From an uncultured Oscillospiraceae bacterium (GTDB lineage: Bacteria > Bacillota > Clostridia > Oscillospirales > Acutalibacteraceae): 64,000 nt of DNA. Both the position numbers and the translations under genes were made by a program. Shown here one piece after another: positions 26,748 to 34,320 of the stretch. Location: the NCBI GenBank assembly GCA_948471205.1, contig CAOKRT010000005.1:1-64000 (forward strand). The letters are read 5' to 3'. Under the pieces are notes generated by a model. It was not told where the DNA came from. It saw only the letters and a list, made by a program, of their open reading frames with translations, and ran no database searches. Every line of letters starts with the position of its first letter. The stretch's first letter is position 1.

Positions 26748-27749
26748 TTACACAATAACCTTATAGATTACAATTTCAAATTCCGTTCCGCAGTTTTCAA
26801 TGCTGCTGACATTTACAATAGAATTCTGATTATTAAAAATTGCTTTGCTTAATGCAAGGCCGATGCCGACACTTGACTCTGAATGATTTTTGCCATGATA
26901 AAAGCGTTCAAAAATATGCGGCAAATCCTCTTTCGATATACCTGTTCCGTTATCACGAATTATAATTCTTGTAAAAAGCGGCGTTTCATTTGCCGAAACC
27001 GTAACATAGCCGCCGTTGGGCGTATGTTCTATACAGTTTTTTACAATATTGGAAACAGCTTCTGTATACCAGTTTTTATCTGCTTCAATAAAAATGCTGC
27101 CGTCACACTCCATTTTTAATTCTATGCCGCTCATTTCTGCTGTTAAGGCAAAAGGCTTTACAGCATTTTCAAGAATATTTTTAAGATTTTCTCTTTTATT
27201 TTTGAATGTAACCGTGCCTGCATCAATTTTAGATATTTTAAGCAAAGTAATAATAAGCCAGTTTACTCTTGAAAGCTGGCTGTCAATCACTTCAATAAAT
27301 TCATGCCTTTTCTCTTCATTTTTCTCATATTTAAGCAAATCCGTCATCATCGTAATGGATGTAATCGGTGTTTTTAACTGATGAGAAATATCCGCAAGTG
27401 AATCGGCAAGATAATTTCTGTCCTTCAAAATCAATTCTTTCTGCGAACGAAGCGTTACAACAATTTTATAAAGGCTGTTTTTTATAATGCTTAATTCGCC
27501 TTCCTTATTGTCGCTTATATCCAAATCATAAATACCGCTGCTTACTGCATCAAGATAATGAAACATATTATGTATGGTTTTTATTCTTCGGTATGTTACA
27601 GCCAAAAACATAATCAGTATAACCGCCGAAATAAAAAGAAAAATGTATGCTGCCGCAGAATGAATATAATACAATAACAGAAAACCTGCTGCAATAAGCA
27701 AAACCGAAACAGCCGCAGCAATATTCAAATCCTTATATTTTTTTATCAT
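26748..27749 (-). CDS. Sensor histidine kinase
   Basis: 333 residues. Two close N-terminal membrane spans (about 10-50) have almost no extracellular loop. A HAMP-like linker, the H-box SLADISHQLKTPITSI (phospho-His about 124), and HATPase N (VSNIVKNCIEHTPNG), G1 (RDNGTGIS) and G2 (GIGLALSKAI) boxes follow. The loop-less sensor resembles intramembrane-sensing kinases that monitor a companion ABC exporter. The start overlaps the regulator stop by four bases. Confidence 0.92.
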   Translation of the reverse strand: MIKKYKDLNIAAAVSVLLIAAGFLLLYYIHSAAAYIFLFISAVILIMFLAVTYRRIKTIHNMFHYLDAVSSGIYDLDISDNKEGELSIIKNSLYKIVVTLRSQKELILKDRNYLADSLADISHQLKTPITSITMMTDLLKYEKNEEKRHEFIEVIDSQLSRVNWLIITLLKISKIDAGTVTFKNKRENLKNILENAVKPFALTAEMSGIELKMECDGSIFIEADKNWYTEAVSNIVKNCIEHTPNGGYVTVSANETPLFTRIIIRDNGTGISKEDLPHIFERFYHGKNHSESSVGIGLALSKAIFNNQNSIVNVSSIENCGTEFEIVIYKVIV

Positions 27750-28420
27750 TCCAATATATACCCCATTTTACGCACTGTTTTAATAATTTTCGGTTCTTCT
27801 GAATTATCTTCAATTTTATCCCTTAATCTTTTGATATAAACCGTAAGCGTATTGTCATTAACAAAAATCCCGTCTATATCCCAGATATTCTCAAGAAGCT
27901 GATTTCTTGAAAGCACCCTTCCCCTGTTATTCAGCAAAATCAGCAGCAAGCGGTATTCCATAGCCGTCAGAACCACTTCGGCACCGTTTTTATATACCTT
28001 TGCTTCATTTGTATTGATTTTCAGTCCGTGCAATTCTATTATCCCGCTTTTTCCGTTTTCGCTGTTATATCTTCGAAGCACACTTTTTATTCTTGCCATC
28101 AATTCATTTACACGAAACGGTTTTGAAATATAATCATCTGCGCCCAGATCAAAACCCATAACAACATTAACCTCATCGTCAAATGCTGTAAGAAATATAA
28201 CGGGAAAATCGCCATTGTTTTTAATTTCCCGGCACACATCATAGCCGCTTCCGTCAGGAAGTGTTAAATCAAGAATATACAGGCTGAAGTTTTCTTTTGA
28301 AATAATATCAAGCGCCTGGCTTACTGTTTTGGCAAGCGTTGTTTCATAGCCTTCCTTTTGCAGGGAATATTCAAGCCCCATAGCAATGGAAGCGTCATCC
28401 TCAAGCAGAAATATTTTCAT
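27746..28420 (-). CDS. OmpR-family response regulator
   Basis: 224 residues from the ATG at 28420 (GAGGTG upstream). Receiver domain 1-115 with acidic pocket LEDD, phospho-acceptor Asp in YILDLTLPDG, and Lys in DYISKPF; winged-helix output 125-224 with AMEYRLLLILLNNRGRVLSR and YIKRLRDKIE. The open frame runs upstream without a ribosome site, so the longer form is not favoured. Together with the kinase it probably controls the downstream exporter. Confidence 0.94.
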   Translation of the reverse strand: MKIFLLEDDASIAMGLEYSLQKEGYETTLAKTVSQALDIISKENFSLYILDLTLPDGSGYDVCREIKNNGDFPVIFLTAFDDEVNVVMGFDLGADDYISKPFRVNELMARIKSVLRRYNSENGKSGIIELHGLKINTNEAKVYKNGAEVVLTAMEYRLLLILLNNRGRVLSRNQLLENIWDIDGIFVNDNTLTVYIKRLRDKIEDNSEEPKIIKTVRKMGYILE

Positions 28421-28493
28421 ATTTTTCACCTCTGTTTTTATTTTAACATATTTTTTTAAGAAATAAATGACTTTTTTGTAATAAAAAATAAAA

Positions 28494-28520
28494 GGAATAA
28501 CTCCCCGCAAGAGTTATTCC
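28494..28520 (-). terminator. Terminator of mazF
   Basis: GGAATAACTC/GAGTTATTCC stem followed on the minus strand by TTTTATTTTTTATT, just past the mazF stop. Confidence 0.85.
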
Positions 28521-28522
28521 CA

Positions 28523-28864
28523 TCAAAGTCCGAAGGAAACCGATAATGCTTCGTTTACTTTTCCCATATCTCCGCCGTCAAGTGCGCCCATTTTTTCACG
28601 CAGGCGGCGTTTATCAATTGTTCTTACCTGTTCAAGCAGCACAATGCTGTCTTTTGCAAGTCCACAGTTTCTTGCATCCACCTCTATATGTGTCGGCAGA
28701 TTTGTTTTATCCCTTTGGCTTGTTATTGCAGCCGCAATAACGGTTGGCGAAAATCGGTTTCCCACGTCGTTCTGTACGATAAGAACAGGTCTTACTCCGC
28801 CCTGTTCCGAACCTACAACAGGGCTTAAATCAGCATAATATATATCTCCGCGTTTAACTGTCAT
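28523..28864 (-). CDS. mazF: MazF/PemK-type endoribonuclease
   Basis: 113-residue MazF/EndoA: RGDIYYADLSPVVGSEQGG, RPVLIVQNDVGNRFSPT, AAITSQRDKTNLPTHIEV and VLLEQVRTIDKRRL. MazF toxins cut mRNA at short motifs and are held by a MazE antitoxin. The ATG at 28864 has AAAGGTGATT upstream. No mazE is visible in the 150 bases on the upstream side, so this is a solitary copy. The antitoxin may be encoded elsewhere. Confidence 0.93.
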   Translation of the reverse strand: MTVKRGDIYYADLSPVVGSEQGGVRPVLIVQNDVGNRFSPTVIAAAITSQRDKTNLPTHIEVDARNCGLAKDSIVLLEQVRTIDKRRLREKMGALDGGDMGKVNEALSVSFGL

Positions 28865-28984
28865 ATTGCAATCACCTTTGATTTTTCTTTCATATTTATT
28901 TTTACCGGTCAAGGTATTTTTTAAACATCATATTCCATTATATGTATAAAAAATTTTTTCTCTTATCGGTTTATTTTCAGAAAT

Positions 28985-29013
28985 GCACATTGTTTTATAA
29001 ATAAGCATAGAAT
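28985..29013 (+). promoter_or_regulatory. Sigma-E-like sporulation promoter of cotJAB
   Basis: GCACATT, 14-nt spacer, CATAGAAT: 6/7 and 7/8 matches to the mother-cell sigma-E consensus (KMATATT - 14 - CATACAMT). It lies just before the cotJA ribosome site. The leader would be very short (about 15 nt). cotJ genes are mother-cell genes in studied spore formers, which supports the call. Confidence 0.55.
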
Positions 29014-29034
29014 AATCAGAAAGGAGAAAAAGAA

Positions 29035-29247
29035 ATGGAAAAATATGTTGATATGTTCAATCCTGCTTTTTTAAATAAAAAAAGCCCGGTTTTGCCTCCG
29101 CTTCCTTCTGATGCTTCGGTTACAATGGCTTATGTGCCGTTTCAGCAGCAGCCGATTATATATGATGACGAAAAAACAGCTTTGTTTGAGGGAACTTTAT
29201 TTCCTGAACTTAACAAGCCTTTCACAGGAAAAGGAGTGCGTTTATGA
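29035..29247 (+). CDS. cotJA: Spore coat-associated protein CotJA
   Basis: 70-residue proline-rich small protein with VTMAYVPFQQ and the C-terminal ALFEGTLFPELNKPFTGK pattern of CotJA, a component or assembly partner of the coat CotJC complex. AAAGGAG lies about 8 nt before the ATG. Its stop overlaps the cotJB start by four bases. Confidence 0.92.
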   Translation: MEKYVDMFNPAFLNKKSPVLPPLPSDASVTMAYVPFQQQPIIYDDEKTALFEGTLFPELNKPFTGKGVRL

Positions 29248-29483
29248 CAAGAGAACAAATGCTTTTAAGAGTATCCGCCGCTCAGTTTGCAATGTGGGAA
29301 ACAAGAGTTTATATGGATACGCACGCTGATAATGCAGAAGCAAGAAAACTTTATGAAAAATATCACCGTCAGTTTGAAGAATTAAAGGCAGAATTTGAAG
29401 CAAAATTCGGACCGATAACCCTTGGCGAAAACAACAGCGATGAATGGCTGAAAGACCCATGGCCGTGGGATGCCGACTGCTGA
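29244..29483 (+). CDS. cotJB: Spore coat protein CotJB
   Basis: 79 residues with QFAMWETRVYMDTHADNAEA and YHRQFEELKAEFEAKFGPIT, ending WLKDPWPWD, the CotJB pattern. AAAGGAG precedes the ATG inside cotJA. cotJC, normally next in the operon, is here about 2.7 kb away beyond a minus-strand sugar gene group and is itself interrupted. Confidence 0.93.
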   Translation: MTREQMLLRVSAAQFAMWETRVYMDTHADNAEARKLYEKYHRQFEELKAEFEAKFGPITLGENNSDEWLKDPWPWDADC

Positions 29484-29507
29484 TATGCTGCTGTTTTCAT
29501 AATATAA

Positions 29508-29535
29508 AAAGCCTTTTCCAAACGGAAAAGGCTTT
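29508..29535. terminator. Bidirectional terminator between cotJB and the GtrA gene
   Basis: AAAGCCTTTTCC/GGAAAAGGCTTT, perfect 12-bp stem with a 4-nt loop. T-rich on both sides (TTTTTATATT minus, CATTTTTATT plus). Confidence 0.88.
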
Positions 29536-29540
29536 CATTT

Positions 29541-30014
29541 TTATTCTTTGCTTTTTTTCTTTTTGGCAAAAATAACAAATTTGCTGAAAAAATAATTCAG
29601 AATGACAACGATTACGGCAAGCACAAGCTTTGCAATGATTTTTCCTGTAAATTCAAACCCGAAAATTTCAAACGAAAATTCATCAAATCCCAATTTTTCA
29701 ACAAACAGCCACAAACCGCCCTCTTCAACAAGCAGGCTGAAAATTCTTGCAGCAAAAAACTCCGGCACTTCCTTAACCAGCACCTTTGGCGCCCAGCTTT
29801 TGGAATCAAACACCCACAGCTTATTTGTAATATACGCAAAAACAACCGAAACAAACCAAGCTATTACGTTATTAACCAGATAATAGCTTTCGCCAAGGGC
29901 TTTATTAAGCACCCAGTAAACAGCGAAATTTACAACCGTTGTTAATCCGCCGAACACAACATACAAAATCAGCTCTTCATATTTTTTTAAAAGTTCTTTA
30001 ATCTTCTTCATCAT
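29541..30014 (-). CDS. GtrA-family membrane protein
   Basis: 157 residues, four membrane spans, with VVFGGLTTVVNFAVYWVLN, the AYITNKLWVF motif and a C-terminal LNYFFSKFVIF, typical of GtrA. These proteins are thought to help move or present undecaprenyl-phosphate-linked sugars. The start lies inside the 3' end of the GT2 gene (17-base overlap), a pairing typical of GtrA/GtrB. Confidence 0.92.
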   Translation of the reverse strand: MMKKIKELLKKYEELILYVVFGGLTTVVNFAVYWVLNKALGESYYLVNNVIAWFVSVVFAYITNKLWVFDSKSWAPKVLVKEVPEFFAARIFSLLVEEGGLWLFVEKLGFDEFSFEIFGFEFTGKIIAKLVLAVIVVILNYFFSKFVIFAKKKKSKE

Positions 30015-30945
30015 CTTTACCTAAATGCTCTTTCAGTATATATACAGGTCTGTTTTTTACCTGAACATAAATTTTTGAAATATATTCTCCGAGTATTCCG
30101 AGACAGAATAGCTGAAGTCCGCCAAGAAGCAGAACAAGCACAACAATGGTTGCATATCCCGGCACGCTGATTCCGAATGCAAGCTTCTGAACCACAACCA
30201 CTATAAGATATATTACAGAAATCAACGCGGAAAAAAAGCCTATATACGCCGAAAGTTTAAGCGGAAATGTAGTAAATGAAACAATTCCTTCCACAGCATA
30301 TTTCAAAAGCTTTCTGAAATTCCACTTTGATTCGCCGCTCTCTCTTTCTTCAACCGTGTAAGGTATATATTCTGTATTGAACCCAACCCAACTGAAAATA
30401 CCCTTTGAAAAACGGTGATATTCTGTCATTTCAAGAATTGCATTAACCATATTTCTTTTCATAAGCCTGAAATCCGAAGCGCCGCTTACGAAATCCACCT
30501 CGGTTATCTTATTAATTATTTTATAAAAAGCATTTTTAAACGAAATCATAATCCGGCTTTCCCGACGCTTGTCCTGATAAGCAGTTACACAATCAAGTTC
30601 TTCATTGCCGTTCATCACATCAAGCATTTCAAGCACAACCTCGGGGCGCTGCTGCAAATCGGCATCTATAAGACAAACCATATCCCCTTTAGCGGCATTC
30701 AGCCCGGCATAAATAGCAGATTCTTTACCAAAATTTCTGCTGAAGGAAAGCACCTGCATTTTGGAATCTTTATTTTCATTATAAAGCTTTCTTAAACGGC
30801 TCTGTGTTTTATCCTTGCTTCCGTCATTGACAAAAACAAATTCATATTCAAAGTCTCTGCCGTTAAAGGCTTTATTGGTTTCGGAAAAAAACTTTTCAAC
30901 ATTGCCCTCTTCATTATAACAAGGCACAACAAGAGAAAGAAACAT
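29998..30945 (-). CDS. GtrB-like family 2 glycosyltransferase
   Basis: 315 residues. The GT2 domain at about 1-230 has LSLVVPCYNEEGNVEKFF, FVNDGSKDKT, VCLIDADLQQRPE and the SKWNFRKLLKYAVEGI motif, followed by two C-terminal membrane spans (about 230-295). It resembles bactoprenol/dolichol-phosphate hexosyltransferases that charge polyprenyl phosphate with a sugar. GAGGTAGC precedes the ATG. Linked to gtrA-like and rfbB genes, pointing to envelope glycan decoration. Confidence 0.92.
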   Translation of the reverse strand: MFLSLVVPCYNEEGNVEKFFSETNKAFNGRDFEYEFVFVNDGSKDKTQSRLRKLYNENKDSKMQVLSFSRNFGKESAIYAGLNAAKGDMVCLIDADLQQRPEVVLEMLDVMNGNEELDCVTAYQDKRRESRIMISFKNAFYKIINKITEVDFVSGASDFRLMKRNMVNAILEMTEYHRFSKGIFSWVGFNTEYIPYTVEERESGESKWNFRKLLKYAVEGIVSFTTFPLKLSAYIGFFSALISVIYLIVVVVQKLAFGISVPGYATIVVLVLLLGGLQLFCLGILGEYISKIYVQVKNRPVYILKEHLGKDDEED

Positions 30946-31072
30946 AAGCTACCTCTTTACAAAAATCAATATCGCAACATTGCATTAATGTTACAATAAT
31001 ATAGTTTACCACTTAATGTAAAATATTTCAACACGATATCATAAATAAAATACATAAGACTCCGCAGGCTTT

Positions 31073-32101
31073 TTAAATAAAATTTTCATCGCCGTAAAGC
31101 TGTTTAAAACAGTTTCTGCATTCGCTGTTTATTACACTTTTGCACCATGCCATATTTTCTGTATACCAGTCAACTGTTTTTTTTATGCCTATACCAAATT
31201 CCGTTTCGGGATGCCAGCCAAGCTTTTTTTCTGCTTTTGAAAAATCAATACAGTATCTTTTGTCATGCCCCAGCCGGTCTTTAACAAAATCAATCAGTTT
31301 TTTGGATTTTCCAAGATTATTCAAAATCATTTCAACCGTTTCCAAATTGCTTTTTTCATTACGGCTTCCGATATTATATATTTCGCCTGCCCTGCCGTTT
31401 TGCAAAGCCAAGGCAACTGCACGGCAATGATCTTCAACATAAATCCAGTCGCGCATATTTTCGCCGGTGCCGTAAACGGGAATTGTTTTATTTTCATAAG
31501 CCCGGCAAATGGCAAGCGGTATCAGCTTTTCCGGAAACTGATACGGTCCGTAATTATTGGAACAGCGCGAAACCGTTGCATTCAGACCGTATGTTTTATA
31601 ATACGACAGCACCATAATATCTGCCGCCGCTTTGGAAGCGGCATAAGGTGATGCTGCATTAAGCGCACTTTCTTCATTAAAGCATACGTTTTGGGATTCC
31701 AACGGCAAATCGCCGTAAACTTCATCCGTTGAAATCTGATGAAAACGTTTCACCGCATGTTTTCTGCAGGCATCAAGAAGCACTTGTGTGCCGATAATAT
31801 TTGTTTTAAAAAACAGAGCGGCATTATTTATGGAACGATCCACATGCGTTTCTGCCGCAAAATTTACAACAGCTTCCGGTTTTTCCGATGAAAAAATTTT
31901 ATCTATTTCCGTTTCATCTGTAATATCCGCTTTACAAAAAGAAAAATTCGGATTTTTCATAACCGGTTCAAGCGTTTTAATGTTTCCGGCATAAGTAAAC
32001 TTATCAACACAAATAATTTTGTGTTCCGGATAATTTTTCAGCATATAAAAAATAAAATTAGAGCCGATAAATCCGGCGCCGCCCGTAACAAGCATTTTCA
32101 T
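31073..32101 (-). CDS. rfbB: dTDP-glucose 4,6-dehydratase
   Basis: 342-residue extended SDR: GGAGFIGSNFIFYML (NAD site), DEVYGDLPLESQ (catalytic Thr-Asp-Glu region, with STDEVYG), the YAASKAAAD Tyr-Lys pair, and RCSNNYGPYQFPEKLIPLA. It makes dTDP-4-keto-6-deoxyglucose for rhamnose-type sugars. rfbA, rfbC and rfbD are not in the window. GGAGG precedes the ATG. It ends near cotJC on the opposite strand. Confidence 0.93.
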   Translation of the reverse strand: MKMLVTGGAGFIGSNFIFYMLKNYPEHKIICVDKFTYAGNIKTLEPVMKNPNFSFCKADITDETEIDKIFSSEKPEAVVNFAAETHVDRSINNAALFFKTNIIGTQVLLDACRKHAVKRFHQISTDEVYGDLPLESQNVCFNEESALNAASPYAASKAAADIMVLSYYKTYGLNATVSRCSNNYGPYQFPEKLIPLAICRAYENKTIPVYGTGENMRDWIYVEDHCRAVALALQNGRAGEIYNIGSRNEKSNLETVEMILNNLGKSKKLIDFVKDRLGHDKRYCIDFSKAEKKLGWHPETEFGIGIKKTVDWYTENMAWCKSVINSECRNCFKQLYGDENFI

Positions 32102-32195
32102 AAAGCATACCTCCGATTTATATATTAAAAATTATATAATCGAAATCTGCCAAAGTCAATCCGATATAATATGAATGGCAATATTATTTTTAATA

Positions 32196-32204
32196 CATAT
32201 TATA
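32196..32204 (+). promoter_or_regulatory. Candidate mother-cell (sigma-K/E-like) -10 upstream of cotJC
   Basis: CATATTATA matches the sigma-K -10 pattern CATANNNTA and 6/8 of the sigma-E -10. No convincing -35 lies at the right distance, so this is weak. It is 29 bases before the cotJC ATG. Confidence 0.3.
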
Positions 32205-32232
32205 TAATGAATAATAAATAAGGAGAAATTAT

Positions 32233-32325
32233 ATGTTTAGTTATGTAAAAAAACTTCAGTATCCTGTTAATATAAAACACTGCGATCCTGCCGCCGCAAA
32301 TATAATAATAAGCCAATATGGCGGA
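32233..32325 (+). pseudogene. cotJC: cotJC 5' exon-like half (codons 1-31), interrupted by element
   Basis: AAGGAG and an ATG at 32233 begin the first 31 residues of CotJC, FSYVKKLQYPVNIKH then AAANIIISQYGG. After GGA at 32323-32325 the sequence leaves the family and the frame ends uselessly at 32427 (TGCKKILLFKFLTRYFI...). The lost continuation, PDGELGASLRYLSQR, is found in frame at 34344. Precise joining at GGA gives 178 codons plus stop, the normal CotJC length. I type this as broken because the gene cannot be expressed as it stands, but it is probably a reversible interruption, not decay. CotJC is a manganese-catalase-like coat protein; this half holds none of the metal ligands. Confidence 0.88.
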
Positions 32326-32344
32326 ACGGGCTGTAAAAAAATAT
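32323..32344 (+). repeat. attL inner arm of the cotJC element
   Basis: GG core at 32323-32324, 7 nt, then the arm TGTAAAAAAATAT at 32332-32344. Its reverse complement matches 11 of 13 bases of the arm ATATCTTTTTTCA at 34321-34333, which lies 7 nt from the other GG core. The arm overlaps the stop of the antisense small ORF. Confidence 0.65.
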
Positions 32345-32514
32345 TACTTTTTAAATTTCTGACCAGGTATTTCATTTATATTCTGTGTGTAATAAGCACT
32401 TACAGAGGCCGACAGCCTGCTGCTTAAAACCGTTTTATCTTCCTGTGAAAAATCATGGAAGTTCTGAACATCACCGTTTCTTTCAACAAATAAGCAAACA
32501 GATAATTTTGCCAT
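32344..32514 (-). CDS. Small antisense ORF in the cotJC element, candidate directionality factor
   Basis: A 56-residue ORF beginning MAKLSVCLFVERNGDVQN and containing FSQEDKTVLSSRLSASVSAY, ending GQKFKK. GAGGTGACC lies about 5 nt upstream of the ATG, a strong ribosome site. It is below usual length cutoffs. The SQEDK...LSSRLS...YY layout resembles, from memory, small proteins encoded beside clostridial large serine recombinases; no domain name is certain. It ends inside the attL arm and runs opposite to the recombinase. Large serine recombinases need a separate small directionality factor to excise, and this is the only other protein gene in the element, so that role is the leading guess. Confidence 0.65.
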   Translation of the reverse strand: MAKLSVCLFVERNGDVQNFHDFSQEDKTVLSSRLSASVSAYYTQNINEIPGQKFKK

Positions 32515-32524
32515 AAGGTCACCT

Positions 32525-32539
32525 CAGTAATACTTACTG
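32525..32539. repeat. Palindrome beside the small-ORF ribosome site
   Basis: CAGTAA-TAC-TTACTG, perfect 6-bp dyad just upstream of GAGGTGA on the minus strand. It could be an operator or a small hairpin next to the ribosome site. Confidence 0.4.
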
Positions 32540-32572
32540 CGGCGGCAGCATGTCTTATGAAAAATACAATAT

Positions 32573-32602
32573 AAATGCAAATTTTTTAGCGTTTTTGCAT
32601 TT
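32573..32602. terminator. Hairpin between the small ORF and the recombinase
   Basis: AAATGCAAA/TTTGCATTT, perfect 9-bp stem with a 12-nt loop. The plus-strand copy is followed by TTTCATT. It could end plus-strand transcription entering the element from cotJC or from across attP, or be an operator. Confidence 0.4.
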
Positions 32603-32711
32603 TTTCATTACAATAACGTATGCCAAAAGAGATTTTACAGAACAATCTTTATAATATTAAAACAAATATATTATGGCAAAATATATAATTTTGAGAAAAG
32701 GAGTATAAGTT

Positions 32712-34151
32712 ATGAACATAAAAATAGGTGCGGCATACATAAGGGTTTCGGATGAACGCCAGGATGAATACTCGCCTGAAAGCCAATTAAAACTTATAAG
32801 GGAATACGCCAAAAGCAATCATTATATTATCCCCGATGAATATATATACTATGACGACGGAATAAGCGCCAAAAGCGTGAAAAACAGAATTGCCTTTAAC
32901 AAAATGATTGCGCTTGCAAAATCCGAAGCTAAGCCGTTTCATGCCATTTTTGTATGGAAATTCAGCCGTTTTGCACGAAATCAGGAAGAAAGCATTGTTT
33001 ATAAATCACTTTTGAAAAAAAACGGTGTAAGTGTAATCAGTGTTTCCGAACCGATTGTAGATGATGTTTTCGGAAATTTAATTGAACGTATTATTGAATG
33101 GATGGATGAATATTATTTAATCCGGTTAAGCGGAGAAGTAAAACGCGGAATGGCGGAAAAAGCATCGCGCGGAGAACCTATGTGCCACCCTGCCTTCGGA
33201 TACGACCTTATTAACAAAAAATATATTCCCAATGAAGAAAGCAAATATGTTGTTCAGATTTTTGAAAACTATTTAAATGGTATGGGAGAACGGGAAATAG
33301 CCCGAATTCTAGCTTTGCAGAATGTAAAAACACACCGCGGCAACCCGCCTGACAAGAGGCTGATTGATTATATACTGCATAATCCGGTTTATATAGGAAA
33401 AATACGGTGGTCAACAGACGGAAAAGCGGCATCGGCAAGAGATTATAATAATCCGAATATAATTATTGCAGACGGTATGCATGAACCGATTATTGATGAA
33501 AACACATGGAACAAAGTGCAGAAAAAACTTGCTGAAGCAAAGCAGAAATACGGTCATTACCAGCGAAAGGAACAAACGGTTAAGTTTATGCTGAAAGGTC
33601 TGGTAAGATGCAGCAACTGCGGTGCAACACTTGTTTTGCAGTCAACAAAATGTCCTTCCATTCAATGTCACAATTATGCAAAAGGTTCCTGCAAAACATC
33701 ACACAGTCTTTCTGTTGCAAAAGCAAATAAAGCAGTTATTGAAGCACTTGAAAAAGCAGTAAAAACCCTTGATTTTAAAATTGAGCCTGAAATAAAAAAG
33801 AATATATACAGCAATATTGATTATCAAAAACTGATTCAAGCCGAAAATACCAAACTGCAGAAAATCAAAGAAGCTTATTTAAGCGGAATTGACACGTTGG
33901 AGGAATACAAGCAGTGTAAAGCAAATATACTTAACACTATCAAAAATCTTGAAGCAGATAAGAAAAAGCAGGAAAAAGCCAACAAAGCTATTGATAAAAA
34001 AGTATTTTCAAGGCAGATTGTAAATGTTATAGATTTTATCAAATCGCCGGATGTTTCGGAAAAGGCAAAAAACGAGGCACTGCGGTCCATAATAAAAGAA
34101 ATCACTTTTGTTAAACCTGAAAACCGTTTGGATATTATTTTTTATGTATAA
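32712..34151 (+). CDS. Large serine recombinase of the cotJC element
   Basis: 479 residues. The N-terminal resolvase domain has AAYIRVSDERQDEYSPESQ (catalytic Ser13), YDDGISAK, and VWKFSRFARN. The 'recombinase' domain (about 155-270) has HPAFGYDLINKKYIPNE and the GEREIARIL helix. The zinc-ribbon domain (about 295-330) has CSNCGATL and CHNYAKGSC. A coiled-coil follows (about 375-445), then the family C-terminus. Such enzymes integrate by attP x attB and excise only with a directionality factor. Start has AAAAGGAG upstream. It is the main gene of the element splitting cotJC. Confidence 0.95.
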   Translation: MNIKIGAAYIRVSDERQDEYSPESQLKLIREYAKSNHYIIPDEYIYYDDGISAKSVKNRIAFNKMIALAKSEAKPFHAIFVWKFSRFARNQEESIVYKSLLKKNGVSVISVSEPIVDDVFGNLIERIIEWMDEYYLIRLSGEVKRGMAEKASRGEPMCHPAFGYDLINKKYIPNEESKYVVQIFENYLNGMGEREIARILALQNVKTHRGNPPDKRLIDYILHNPVYIGKIRWSTDGKAASARDYNNPNIIIADGMHEPIIDENTWNKVQKKLAEAKQKYGHYQRKEQTVKFMLKGLVRCSNCGATLVLQSTKCPSIQCHNYAKGSCKTSHSLSVAKANKAVIEALEKAVKTLDFKIEPEIKKNIYSNIDYQKLIQAENTKLQKIKEAYLSGIDTLEEYKQCKANILNTIKNLEADKKKQEKANKAIDKKVFSRQIVNVIDFIKSPDVSEKAKNEALRSIIKEITFVKPENRLDIIFYV

Positions 34152-34158
34152 AATATAG

Positions 34159-34189
34159 AAACAGGCTTCCTTTCCGGCGAAGCCTGTTT
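34159..34189 (+). terminator. Terminator of the element recombinase
   Basis: AAACAGGCTTC/GAAGCCTGTTT, perfect 11-bp stem with a 9-nt loop, 8 bases past the stop, followed by an AT-rich stretch. It should insulate the recombinase transcript from cotJC. Confidence 0.75.
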
Positions 34190-34244
34190 AAAATATTTAA
34201 ATAAACATCTGTCCCGGGCATTTTCGTTTATTTAATGACAAAAC

Positions 34245-34274
34245 TTGACGATAATTATATATATTTGATATAAT
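34245..34274 (+). promoter_or_regulatory. Outward sigma-A promoter at the right end of the element
   Basis: TTGACG, 18-nt spacer, TATAAT with TG one base before the -10. It starts transcription near 34281, pointing across the right junction into the cotJC 3' half and the following secreted-protein gene. In an excised circle the same promoter would read across attP towards the recombinase. Confidence 0.65.
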
Positions 34275-34320
34275 AAATTCGAAAATTACTTTCGGGTTTA
34301 TTTTTTTTGCATATGAAATC

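Noticed and set aside
32233-32427. Independent 64-residue plus-strand protein
   Set aside because: Only its first 31 residues are CotJC; the rest is element sequence read by chance until a stop.
32515-32640. Sigma-E/sigma-K promoter for the small antisense ORF (CATAAGAC and CATACGTT on the minus strand)
   Set aside because: The -10-like boxes match only 5-6 of 8 and no -35 sits at the proper spacing.
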